Source: Streptomyces sp. YS415 (GTDB lineage Bacteria > Actinomycetota > Actinomycetes > Streptomycetales > Streptomycetaceae). From it: DNA of 64,000 nt. Made by a program: the position numbers and the translations under genes. The notes beneath the pieces are model-generated. The model was not told the DNA's origin, did not search any database, and worked only from the letters and a program-made list of their open reading frames with translations. Shown here one piece after another: positions 1 through 7,643 of the stretch (positions are counted from its first letter, which is position 1; every line of letters starts with the position of its first letter). Location of the stretch: positions 1-64,000 of the forward strand of contig NZ_JAMJFL010000032.1 of the NCBI RefSeq assembly GCF_023544665.1. Direction: 5' to 3'.

Positions 1-72
1 CTGCTCGGACAGGGGGCGCTTCGAGACCGGATCGGGCCTGACGTCGCCGATGCTGAAGATGCCGAACTGCAT
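1..72 (-). CDS. Luciferase-like (LLM) flavin monooxygenase, N-terminus only
   Basis: The minus strand from base 72 reads an ATG followed by 24 codons with no stop before the window edge. The peptide begins MQFGIFSIGDV, the usual first beta strand of LLM-class flavin-dependent oxidoreductases (bacterial luciferase fold). A GGAGG ribosome binding site lies at 81-85, eight bases upstream of the ATG. The rest of the gene is outside the window, so substrate and completeness cannot be judged. It is divergent from the alkene reductase gene at 321 and shares a 248-base intergenic region with it, which fits a pair of flavin redox genes. Confidence 0.75.
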   Translation of the reverse strand, partial: MQFGIFSIGDVRPDPVSKRPLSEQ

Positions 73-251
73 GGTGCTGCCCTCCAGGTGGGTGATACGT
101 GCCGTGGGCGGGACCCTCGTGACGGGCCGGGTGAAAGCCACCCGGCAGTGCCGGATTCCGCGTGCGACGGCGCGTGGGTGAGACGTGAACCGCGTTGACC
201 AGGGGCTTGGCGGGTCGGAGGCAGCACGGCGTGGGGAGGCCCTCGCCGTAA

Positions 252-280
252 TTGCTTGGCCGACCACATAACTGTATCCT
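252..280 (+). promoter_or_regulatory. Sigma-70-type promoter of the alkene reductase gene with operator-like repeat
   Basis: TTGCTT at 252-257 and TATCCT at 275-280 are spaced by exactly 17 bases, a plausible housekeeping promoter. The spacer is a sequence ending in CCACATAACTG, which returns almost unchanged at 291-309 between the promoter and the ribosome binding site. This is typical of a repressor target, but the regulator is not identified. Confidence 0.45.
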
Positions 281-309
281 CAATTCTCGTGGCCAGCCAC
301 ACATAACTG
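258..309 (+). repeat. Direct repeat pair, putative operator
   Basis: Repeat 1 (258-274, GGCCGACCACATAACTG) and repeat 2 (291-309, GGCCAGCCACACATAACTG) share GGCC, CCAC and ACATAACTG. The first fills the promoter spacer and the second lies downstream of the -10. The repeats start about three helical turns apart. Confidence 0.5.
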
Positions 310-320
310 ATCGGAGTCTC

Positions 321-1391
321 ATGTCCTCCCTCTGGAACCCCATCGATCTGGGCAGCATCCCCCTCGCGCACCGCCTGGCGATGGCCCCGATGACCCGTGA
401 CCGCTCCACGCCGGAAGGCGTGCCGACGGCGCTGAACGCTGAGTACTACGCCCAGCGCGCGTCATTGTCACTGATCATCACGGAGGGCACCCAGCCCTCT
501 GCCGACGGCCAGGGCTACCTCCTGACCCCCGGCATCCACACCGACGAACAGGTCAAGGGCTGGCGTCAGGTCACCGACGCCGTTCACGAGCGCGGGGGCC
601 GCATCGTCATCCAGCTCATGCACGTGGGCCGCGTCGCACACCCCTCCAACACGCCGCACGGCCGCCAGCCGGTCGCCCCGTCCGCGGTGCGTCCCGAGGC
701 CAGCATGTTCACCGCCACGGGCATGCAGCCGATACCCGAGCCCCGCGAGTTGTCGACCGCCGAGGTCGCGGAGGTCGTCCAGGAGTTCCGGCGCGCGGCG
801 GCCGCGGCGATCCGCGCCGGCGCGGACGGTGTAGAGATCCACGCCGCCAACGGCTACCTGCTGCACCAGTTCCTCTCCAGCAACGCCAACCGGCGCACCG
901 ACCAGTACGGCGGCAGCGTGGAGAACCGCATCCGCTTCGCGGTGGAGATCGCCACCGAGATCGCAGAGGAGATCGGGGCCGGCCGCACGGGCCTGCGCAT
1001 CTCGCCCGCGAACCCCTTCAACGACATCACCGAGGACGACGGTCCGCAGCTCTACGGCGCGCTGGTCGACGCCCTGGCGCCGCTCGGCCTCGCCTACCTG
1101 CACGTCGCCCAGACCGGCGACGAGACCCTGCTCAAGAGCATCCGTGCCGCGTGGCCGGGCGCGCTGCTCCTCAACCGCCCCGGCAAGGACTTCGACATCC
1201 GCGTGGCGGACCTCGACAACGGTCTCGCCGACGTGATCACCGTCGGGTCCACGGCCCTGGCCAACCCCGACCTCGTCGACCGCATCAAGGCCGGCGCGCC
1301 CCTGAACGAGCCCGACCGGGCCTCCTTCTACGGCGGCGACGAGCGCGGTTACACCGACTACCCGACACTGGCCCAGGCGAACGGAAGCTGA
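321..1391 (+). CDS. Alkene reductase, Old Yellow Enzyme family NADH:flavin oxidoreductase
   Basis: A 356-residue cytosolic TIM-barrel FMN enzyme expected to reduce activated C=C bonds of enals, enones or nitro compounds with NAD(P)H. Evidence is the N-terminal AMAPMTR motif near residues 20-26, whose threonine sits over FMN, and HAANGYLLHQF starting at H174, whose His174 and Asn177 are the usual carbonyl-binding pair. The SSNANRRTDQYGGS segment follows, as in N-ethylmaleimide reductases. Length is normal for the family. The ATG at 321 is chosen over an earlier in-frame TTG at 252 because family homology begins there, CGGAG lies at 312-316, and the TTG would fall inside the promoter. It is divergent from the LLM oxidoreductase. 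Physiological substrate unknown. Confidence 0.93.
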   Translation: MSSLWNPIDLGSIPLAHRLAMAPMTRDRSTPEGVPTALNAEYYAQRASLSLIITEGTQPSADGQGYLLTPGIHTDEQVKGWRQVTDAVHERGGRIVIQLMHVGRVAHPSNTPHGRQPVAPSAVRPEASMFTATGMQPIPEPRELSTAEVAEVVQEFRRAAAAAIRAGADGVEIHAANGYLLHQFLSSNANRRTDQYGGSVENRIRFAVEIATEIAEEIGAGRTGLRISPANPFNDITEDDGPQLYGALVDALAPLGLAYLHVAQTGDETLLKSIRAAWPGALLLNRPGKDFDIRVADLDNGLADVITVGSTALANPDLVDRIKAGAPLNEPDRASFYGGDERGYTDYPTLAQANGS

Positions 1392-1525
1392 CGCCGGGCG
1401 TCCCCCAGCAGGAACCGTGTGCCGTCGAAGGACAGGCGGACCACGGGGCCCGAGTCGGCGCAGAAGACGGGCGATACCCGCCGGGAAGCGTGACGACGAT
1501 CCGGACACGCGCCGCCAGGCCCTCC

Positions 1526-1561
1526 CGGCGGTCTCCGCGAGGGCCCTCGCGGAGACCGCCG
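1526..1561. terminator. Perfect 36-base palindrome, probable terminator
   Basis: The left arm ends GGCGGTCTCCGCGAGGG and the right arm is its exact reverse complement, giving 18 plus 18 bases with no spacer. It lies 135 bases after the reductase stop. A factor-independent terminator is the simplest reading, though no U-tract follows. Confidence 0.55.
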
Positions 1562-1893
1562 TTTCCGCGTCCGGGCCGGGGAGCCGGCGCCGCCATTTTC
1601 CCCCGGCCCCCCGGCGCAGCAGCCGGCGCACCTGATGACCAGGCCTGAGTGAGGTGCAGGTCCGTGACGCCCAACACGCCCCTGCACAAGACGGCTTGCG
1701 TCTCCTGAACGGTGGTGAATGTAAACCCCGCGGCAGCCGCCAGGGCCCACCCGCTCAGGGGCGGTGCCTCGGAGGCCGCCGCAAAATGCGGCCTGGGCTT
1801 GGGAACCTCGGCGGAGGGCGTTTTCGGGCGCGAAGGCTTGGGCCTGACGTCCATGCCGCCAGCGGCCCGCACACCCGTACGAGAGCGACAGGG

Positions 1894-1922
1894 GTGACCG
1901 CGTATGCTGCACGGATCATACG
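1894..1922 (+). promoter_or_regulatory. Putative promoter/operator of the 1953 gene
   Basis: TGACCG (1894-1899) and CATACG (1917-1922) are 17 bases apart. CGTATG (1901-1906) and CATACG (1917-1922) form a 6-base inverted repeat with a 10-base spacer, so the -10 could be covered by a dimeric regulator. Confidence 0.35.
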
Positions 1923-1952
1923 TAGATCACTGACAATTGCAGCGAGGTAGCC

Positions 1953-4070
1953 ATGAGCCTGGAACAGCAGGGCTCATTCGCCAGCCGGGTGACCGCCGCG
2001 CGTGAGCGGCTGTTCGTCGGCCGGGCAGTGGAGCAAGCTCTGTTCCGCGGCGCGCTGGACGAGCGGCCAGGTGCCGCTCCAGTGCACTATCTGCACGGCC
2101 CGGGCGGGATCGGCAAGTCCGCGCTGCTCCGGCGCTTCGCCCAGGAGGCCCGGCGGGCAGGCCGGTTGGTGGTCGAGGTCGACGGGCGTACGGTCCCTCC
2201 CACGCCCGAGGACTTCACCGCAGCGGCCAAGGACGCGGTCAGCGAACCCGAAGCGGTGCTCCTGGTCGACACCTTCGAACACTGTCAGGGCCTGGAGGGC
2301 TGGCTCTGGGAGCAGTTCCTGCCCACGATGCCGGCCGGCGCCGTCGTCGTGGTCGCCGGACGCGTCCCGCCCGACGCCCGGTGGGTGTCCGACCCGGGCT
2401 GGGCGGACCTCCTCAACGTGGTGGCCCTGCGCAACCTCACCCCCGGGGACGCCCTGGCCTTCCTCACCGCGCGCGGCGTGCCCGCCCCCCGCCACGAGGC
2501 GCTCCTGCGCTTCACCGGCGGCAACCCGCTCGCCCTCGCGCTGGCCGCCTCCGTCGCCGTGGACACCGAACACCCGGCGGCCCGGGCGACGGACCCGAAC
2601 GGGCCGATGCCCGACTGGTCCCCCAGCCAGGACGTCATCGCCATGCTGCTGTCCCAGCTCATCGGTGAACCCGCGCCCAGTGACAACCACCGCAAGGCTC
2701 TGGAAATCTGCGCGCACGCCCACGTCACCTCCGAGAGTCTGCTGCGGGCGCTGCTCGGTGAGCAGGCACCCGAACTGTTCGCCTGGCTGCGCGCCCAGCC
2801 GTACGTCGAAAGCACCGCCCTCGGACTGTTCCCCCACGACGTGGTGCGCGAGACCCTCGTCGCCGACCTGCGCTGGCGCGACCCGGAGGGGTTCGCGGCC
2901 CTGCACAAAAAGCTGCACCAGCACCTGTTCGAGCAGCTGCGCGCGGCTCCCAGCGCACATCTCCTGCCCGCCACGGGCGCTTTGCTCTACCTGTACCGGA
3001 CCGACGGCTACATGGCCGAGTTCCACGACTGGAACCAGGCGGGCCTGGTGTACGACGGTCCCTGCCTCCCCTCCGACGAGGCCCGGGTGGTGGACCTCGT
3101 GGCGGAGGCTGAAGGCCCCGAGTCCGCGGCCGTCGCCCGCTACTGGCTCGATCAGCAGCCCGAGGCGTTCCGCGTCTACCGCGCCACCCGCACCGACGAG
3201 ATCATCGGCTGTTCGGCCTGGCTCCGGCTGACCGACCAGCGGGGCTGCGATGTGGACCCGGTGGTGGCCGCTGCCTGGGAGCACGCCCGCGCCCACGAAC
3301 CTCTGCGTGCGAACGAGTTCCTGGCCGTGGCCCGTTTCACCGTCTGTCCGCAGACGTACCAGCGGCCCGCGCCGGCCACCACGCTCGCCCAGTGGCGGGC
3401 CATGGGGGAGATTTTCCGCGCCGACCGCCTCGCCTGGCACTACATCGTCATGCGCGACGACGGCTTCTGGAACAAGCACCTCACCCACTTCGACATGCCT
3501 CCGACGCCGACCGCCGCGGTCGTCGGCGGCCACCCCTACCGTCTGTTCGCTCACGACTGGCGGGCCCAGCCCGTCATCCCGTGGCTGGCGGCGAGGACGG
3601 ACGCCATCCTCGCCGGAGCACAGGGCCCGGTGGAGGCGGCCGGCGACCCCGCCGCGAGACAGGTGCCCGAATTGGCCGTGCTGTCCCGGCCCGAGTTCGA
3701 CACCGCCGTGCGCGACGCCCTGCGTGCCCTGCGCCGTCCCGACGCGCTCGCCGCCAATCCCCTCAGCCGCAGCCGCCTCGTCCTGCAGAACGGCGGCGAC
3801 CTCGGGGACGTCCTGTCGCGCGTGGTGCAGACGCTGCCCCGCGAACGCGGTGGGGACAAGCGGTACCGGGCCCTGGTCACCACCTACCTCAAAGGCGTGC
3901 CCACGCAGGAGGCGGCGGCCGAACGCCTCGACCTGCCCTTCAGCACCTACCGCCGGCACCTCACCTCCGCCGTCGAACGGGTCGCCGAACTGCTGTGGCA
4001 GCACGAGTTGAGCGGCACACCGCTCCCCGCCCCCGCAACCGCCGACCCGGTGAGCGGCACCCGGCGCTGA
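1953..4070 (+). CDS. P-loop ATPase with C-terminal helix-turn-helix (STAND-like regulator)
   Basis: A 705-residue cytosolic protein. Residues 49-56 carry a Walker A motif (GPGGIGKS) and residues 101-109 a Walker B-like strand (VLLVDTFEH), followed by a GNPLALALA segment seen in NB-ARC/STAND ATPases. The middle (about 390-420) contains an EIIGCSAWLRL stretch that loosely recalls an acetyltransferase strand, but no acetyl-CoA loop is clear. The last 60 residues (EAAAERLDLPFSTYRRHLT) look like a sigma region 4 or LuxR-type helix-turn-helix. The ATG has a GAGG at 1944-1947. It is probably a signal-responsive transcription regulator that switches by nucleotide binding. Target and ligand are unknown. 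It is followed after 78 bases by the primase/polymerase gene on the same strand. Confidence 0.7.
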   Translation: MSLEQQGSFASRVTAARERLFVGRAVEQALFRGALDERPGAAPVHYLHGPGGIGKSALLRRFAQEARRAGRLVVEVDGRTVPPTPEDFTAAAKDAVSEPEAVLLVDTFEHCQGLEGWLWEQFLPTMPAGAVVVVAGRVPPDARWVSDPGWADLLNVVALRNLTPGDALAFLTARGVPAPRHEALLRFTGGNPLALALAASVAVDTEHPAARATDPNGPMPDWSPSQDVIAMLLSQLIGEPAPSDNHRKALEICAHAHVTSESLLRALLGEQAPELFAWLRAQPYVESTALGLFPHDVVRETLVADLRWRDPEGFAALHKKLHQHLFEQLRAAPSAHLLPATGALLYLYRTDGYMAEFHDWNQAGLVYDGPCLPSDEARVVDLVAEAEGPESAAVARYWLDQQPEAFRVYRATRTDEIIGCSAWLRLTDQRGCDVDPVVAAAWEHARAHEPLRANEFLAVARFTVCPQTYQRPAPATTLAQWRAMGEIFRADRLAWHYIVMRDDGFWNKHLTHFDMPPTPTAAVVGGHPYRLFAHDWRAQPVIPWLAARTDAILAGAQGPVEAAGDPAARQVPELAVLSRPEFDTAVRDALRALRRPDALAANPLSRSRLVLQNGGDLGDVLSRVVQTLPRERGGDKRYRALVTTYLKGVPTQEAAAERLDLPFSTYRRHLTSAVERVAELLWQHELSGTPLPAPATADPVSGTRR

Positions 4071-4148
4071 CCCCCCTTTCCGTGTGAAGATGCCGGTCCA
4101 GTCCCTCGAACCGCGCCACCGACCGAGGAAGCGACAAGGACGCCAGCC

Positions 4149-5234
4149 GTGAGCGAACCCCCTGTTCCCCCCGCGCTCTCGCCCGACCTTCTCCCGTCGA
4201 AGCGCGGCGAGGCGCACGCGGTGGCGCGCTGGTGTGCCAGGGAGGGGTGGCCCGTCCATCCGCTGGCGCCCCGGCAGAAGACACCACCGGCGAACTGCGA
4301 GAACTGCAGGCAGCAACGGCACGTCCCCTCCGACTGCGCTTGCCTGCCCGCGGGCCGCTGGTGCCACGGCTTCCACGCCGCCACCACCTCGCTGGAACGC
4401 ATCGACGCCTGGTGGGCCGCCCAGCCCCGCTTCGGTGTGGGCGTCTCCTGCGGCCCGGCCGATCTCGTCGTCATCGACGTGGACGCCCATGCCGCTCTGG
4501 TCCCCGACCGCTCCCGTCTTCTGCCGGGCATCCCGATCGGCCCGCAGGTCAACCTCAACGGACTCGCCACCGGCTTCGACACCCTGGCGCTCCTGGCCGC
4601 TCTCCGAGGCGAACGCAGTCCCGCCGAGGACGAGGGAACCCTCCGGGTGCGGACACCCTCCGGAGGACTGCACGTCTGGTACCGCAACCCGCACCCGGCC
4701 ACCAGATACCGGTCCTCGGCCGGCTCCAGTCCCAAGGTGGCGCTCGCCTGGCAGGTCGACGTCCGCTCCGACAACGGCTACATCGTCGCCCCCACCACCC
4801 GTACGGCAGCCGGTGTCTACACCCCCGTGGGCCCGGCCCGCCGCCCCGCCCCGCTGCCGCGATGGCTGGCGGACGAACTCGCCCGGACCGGGCACGTCCC
4901 CGCCGAGACGCCACCGGTGGCCGTGCCGGCACCGCGGCGTTCACGCCGCCGCGCACCCGCCGCGGCCGCCCGGGTCCTTGAACCGCTCATCGCGGAGGTG
5001 GCCGCCTGCGCAGCCGTTCCGGAGGGCGCGGGATTCACGGAAAAACTCAACCGGGCGGCTTTCACCGCAGGAGGCCTGATTCCGGGAGGACATTGTGCTG
5101 AGGCAGACGTACGAGGTCTCCTCATGGAGGCAGCCTTGCGGGCACGCCCCCAGCAGGAACGCCGAATCGCGATGATTGTCGACGCTGCCCTTTCTGCGGG
5201 ATCCCAGCGTCCCTTCCATCCCCGGGAACGCTGA
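4149..5234 (+). CDS. Bifunctional DNA primase/polymerase (archaeo-eukaryotic primase domain)
   Basis: A 361-residue stand-alone prim-pol protein, the kind that makes primers and extends them on actinobacterial plasmids and integrative elements. After an N-terminal WPVHPLAPRQKTP signature and a four-cysteine cluster (CENC with DCAC, near residues 48-61) come the two metal-binding aspartates in VVIDVDAH (about D109 and D111), the SGGLHVWY histidine (about H174) and the third acidic residue in QVDVRSDNGYIVAP (about 203). There is no helicase domain on the same chain, although two P4-type helicases are encoded separately in this window. The GTG start has AAGGA about nine bases upstream. No replication origin or integrase is adjacent. 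Confidence 0.85.
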   Translation: MSEPPVPPALSPDLLPSKRGEAHAVARWCAREGWPVHPLAPRQKTPPANCENCRQQRHVPSDCACLPAGRWCHGFHAATTSLERIDAWWAAQPRFGVGVSCGPADLVVIDVDAHAALVPDRSRLLPGIPIGPQVNLNGLATGFDTLALLAALRGERSPAEDEGTLRVRTPSGGLHVWYRNPHPATRYRSSAGSSPKVALAWQVDVRSDNGYIVAPTTRTAAGVYTPVGPARRPAPLPRWLADELARTGHVPAETPPVAVPAPRRSRRRAPAAAARVLEPLIAEVAACAAVPEGAGFTEKLNRAAFTAGGLIPGGHCAEADVRGLLMEAALRARPQQERRIAMIVDAALSAGSQRPFHPRER

Positions 5235-5309
5235 AAATCCGTCCGAAGATTGCAGTGGGATATCCTTAAATTCCCTTCACTGGCATGCGAGTTGTGAGGA
5301 GTGCCCACG

Positions 5310-5792
5310 GTGGTTTCCCTGTCCGAGGTGTCGCAGTGCAATGAGTACGCGGCCGTGATCGTCAGGACCGATTTCACTGACGAAATAGCATGGCGGCAGG
5401 TCGTCGAGGAGCTGGACAGGTCCGCCCTCGATGATGATCCCGCGAAGGCCTACAGCGTCATCGACGCCCCCGAACTCGGTGATTCCGACACGGACACGGT
5501 TCTGGCGGCGATAGAAGCCAACGAAACCCTGCGGGACACCCTCAGCGTGGTGTTCGTCGCCGACGGTACGACGATGCGGTCCGGGCTCCGTGCCCTCCTC
5601 GCGCTCACCACCGTCAGCTGGGACGACACCGACGACGAGGCCCTCGATGACGAGTACGGCACCGAGTTCCGTACGGTGCCGGGCGGTGTCCACGAGATCC
5701 ACGCCAACCTCACCGTGGGCAACATGGGCTTCGACGAGTTCGCGTCGAGCGCCGAGGAGGATCCGGACGGGGTCTACCGTCCCACGGTCTGA
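5310..5792 (+). CDS. DUF6924-like protein
   Basis: A 160-residue acidic cytosolic protein without signal peptide or membrane segment. The VIVRTDFTDE start, the VVFVADGTTM strand and the terminal NLTVGNMGFDEFA segment match what I remember of the DUF6924 family, whose function is unknown and which is often found beside regulatory or toxin-immunity genes. GTG at 5310 is preferred to GTG at 5301 because GAGGA at 5296-5300 lies nine bases upstream of 5310 but directly abuts 5301. It follows the primase/polymerase by about 75 bases on the same strand. Confidence 0.7.
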   Translation: MVSLSEVSQCNEYAAVIVRTDFTDEIAWRQVVEELDRSALDDDPAKAYSVIDAPELGDSDTDTVLAAIEANETLRDTLSVVFVADGTTMRSGLRALLALTTVSWDDTDDEALDDEYGTEFRTVPGGVHEIHANLTVGNMGFDEFASSAEEDPDGVYRPTV

Positions 5793-5911
5793 CCGCAGCA
5801 CGGCGCGCGGCGACAAGGACGCGGCAAGGACCGCGGAGCCAGCGGCACGCGGGCCCGGTCCCCTCTCCTCCCGGCAAGGGGACTGGGCCACCTCTTCGTC
5901 GCGGTGCCGGC

Positions 5912-7120
5912 TCAGTTCATCGGGTCCAAAGTGATGTAGGCCTTTTTCGGATCGGCGTCGTGGACCAGGGATTCCCTGGTGCCGACGTCGTCGAAGGCGA
6001 ACGCGTACGCTTTTCCGTCCGCCATCTGTTCGTGGAGGATGCGCGCGTACTCGTTCACGGATTCGTCCTGCGCCGACCGGCTCGAGAGAGGAGCGGGTTC
6101 CGCCACTCCGTCGAGCAAATCTCCGCGGTTGTATCCGGCGCACAGTGTGCGCGAAATGGGGCCTCGCACCTGGTCGTTCTGCGCGTCCAATTGTTTGTGG
6201 CAGTTGAAGATGGAGTCGGCGTCGGGTTTCTCGAAAGAGGTGACGAGCCGTCCCGAGCTGTCGGTGAAGTTCATGACGTCGCCGGAGACCCGGCCGACGT
6301 AGGTCAGATCCGGCTGCTGTGCGAAGGGGACGACCGTCAGGGGGGACGTGGCGAACTTCTCCCACACGCGGTTGACGTAGTCGTCCGTGACATCGGGGGA
6401 CAGCAGGCCGCTCGTGACGGCGTGACCGGGTGACAGAGCTCGCAGCACAGTGCCGTCGCTCCTGGTCTGGATCAGCTTGTCCCATCCACCGGGCCGGCTC
6501 GCCAGGGAGTTGAAGAAGGCACGGTAGCCGCCGGGCTTGAGACGGCCGGTTTTGAGGATGGTCCCGTCCGCCCGCTTCAGGCCCACCGCGTACGGCGCGG
6601 AGAACATGTCCACCTGTGTGCTGTTGATCCACAGCCCCGAGTCGTTGAGCGTGTACTCGGCCCAGTTGAACAGCGTCTCGCGGTTGGGGTCGTCCGGGTT
6701 CTGCGGCGCGGGCTGCACCAGGCCGCCCGACGTTACCCCGAACTGGAGCTTGCGTCCGTAGGAGAAGTACACGCGGCCGGACAGCTTGGGCAGGTTCAGC
6801 GTGAGCGCCTGTCCGTGCGCCGGGCCGGGGATCGACGCGTCCGGTGCGGCGGTCGGTTCCGCGCCGCCGGCCGGCCACTCGTGGAAGTGGCCTTGGGCGT
6901 CGGCCCACCCTTGCCGGCCGGTGGCGAGGGAGGTACCCAGTACGTAGATGTAGAGCTGTTCGCCCCGCTGCGAGTTGTTCTTGAACATCAGGGGCAGGGT
7001 GTCCGGCACGGTGTCCTCGGCCCGTACCGACGGTGAGGCAACGAGGTGAGCGGTGACGGCGCTTGTCCCGAGTATCGCCGTGACGGCGAAGACGGTCAGC
7101 ACACGTTGGCTGAGCTTCAC
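5912..7120 (-). CDS. Secreted glycoside hydrolase family 64 beta-1,3-glucanase
   Basis: A 402-residue precursor with a Sec signal peptide (MKLSQRVLTVFAVTAILG through about residue 35). The mature protein has the GH64 thaumatin-like architecture: MFKNNSQRGEQLYIYVLG near the start, then NWAEYTLND and QVDMFSAPYAVGL. The Glu of WAEYTL and the Asp of QVDMF are 16 residues apart, as are E154 and D170 in the Streptomyces matensis laminaripentaose-producing enzyme, so the catalytic pair looks intact. It should act outside the cell on beta-1,3-glucan such as fungal walls. GTG at 7118-7120 has a GGAGGG ribosome binding site. The gene carries the recurring GAAC-type ECF promoter at 7207-7235, which links its expression to the secretion regulon. 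Confidence 0.9.
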   Translation of the reverse strand: MKLSQRVLTVFAVTAILGTSAVTAHLVASPSVRAEDTVPDTLPLMFKNNSQRGEQLYIYVLGTSLATGRQGWADAQGHFHEWPAGGAEPTAAPDASIPGPAHGQALTLNLPKLSGRVYFSYGRKLQFGVTSGGLVQPAPQNPDDPNRETLFNWAEYTLNDSGLWINSTQVDMFSAPYAVGLKRADGTILKTGRLKPGGYRAFFNSLASRPGGWDKLIQTRSDGTVLRALSPGHAVTSGLLSPDVTDDYVNRVWEKFATSPLTVVPFAQQPDLTYVGRVSGDVMNFTDSSGRLVTSFEKPDADSIFNCHKQLDAQNDQVRGPISRTLCAGYNRGDLLDGVAEPAPLSSRSAQDESVNEYARILHEQMADGKAYAFAFDDVGTRESLVHDADPKKAYITLDPMN

Positions 7121-7206
7121 TGTTTCCCTCCTGGATGGCCAGGACGGCGCACGAACGCCTGTCCCTCGCCCGGTGGTCGTCGGTGGCGATGCCACTCACG
7201 ACCGCA

Positions 7207-7235
7207 CTACGGCGAGCGGGGCGCCGCGGTTCACC
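7207..7235 (-). promoter_or_regulatory. GAAC-type ECF promoter of the GH64 gene
   Basis: On the minus strand GGTGAACC (7235-7228) is followed after 16 bases by CGTAG (7211-7207). The start of transcription would lie about 80 bases upstream of the GTG. Member of the shared promoter set. Confidence 0.75.
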
Positions 7236-7241
7236 GGAATC

Positions 7242-7643
7242 TCACAGAGGGAGGGTGATGCCCAGTTCCCGCATCGCGGAGGAGGGCGGTCCGCCTTCCG
7301 AGCGCTCCGTCTTGCTGCCCTTGACGCCGACAGCGAGCGTGCGCGGGTCCACCGCCTCGGCGGGGGCGCCCGTGGTGTAGAGACCGCAGGGATCGCTGTC
7401 GCGGTCGTGCGGCAGGAGCCAGAAGACCCGGCGCCGGAACGTCCCCGAGGTGCGGGAGGACTTGGCCGCCGTACCGAGGACCGCGTATCCCACCATCCGG
7501 CCGTCGCGGTGGTAGACGGGCCGGCCGCCGCGGGTGGGGAGCCGGTCCAGGCTCTGGCGGACGTAGTCGAGGCTGTCGATGTCCTCCAGCCAGACGAGTT
7601 CGCACTCGTGTCGGATCTCGTCCTCGGTGATCAGGGAGCTCAT
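7242..7643 (-). CDS. Hypothetical protein translationally coupled to the P4-type helicase
   Basis: A 133-residue protein of unknown family. Its ATG overlaps the stop of the upstream helicase gene in an ATGA junction (7640-7643), so the two are made together. The sequence has a SSLITEDEIRHECELVWLEDI start, an RPVYHRDGRMVGYAV beta hairpin-like stretch and an FRRRVFWLLPHD basic segment. No signal peptide, zinc cluster or transmembrane segment is visible. It could be a helicase accessory or regulatory subunit. The second helicase copy at 40192 has no such partner. Its 3' end lies just beside the GH64 promoter. Confidence 0.7.
   Translation of the reverse strand: MSSLITEDEIRHECELVWLEDIDSLDYVRQSLDRLPTRGGRPVYHRDGRMVGYAVLGTAAKSSRTSGTFRRRVFWLLPHDRDSDPCGLYTTGAPAEAVDPRTLAVGVKGSKTERSEGGPPSSAMRELGITLPL

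Larger units (their letters stand above)
1392..1952. other. 561-base intergenic region without a convincing gene
   Basis: No reading frame here has both a good start and typical composition. The minus frame at roughly 1395-1480 gives a short protein-like stretch (SPVFCADSGPVVRLSFDGT) that might be a gene remnant. The only firm elements are the palindrome at 1526-1561 and the promoter-like region just before 1953. Confidence 0.4.

Noticed and set aside
4106..4139. CGAACC upstream of the prim-pol gene as part of the regulon
   Set aside because: Sixteen bases downstream the sequence is AAGCGA, with no CGT element.
1974..4895. Very long minus-strand open frame opposite the ATPase and primase genes
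   Set aside because: It is the mirror of two well-supported plus-strand genes, a common artefact in high G+C DNA, and its translation is Gly/Arg/Val-biased without domains.
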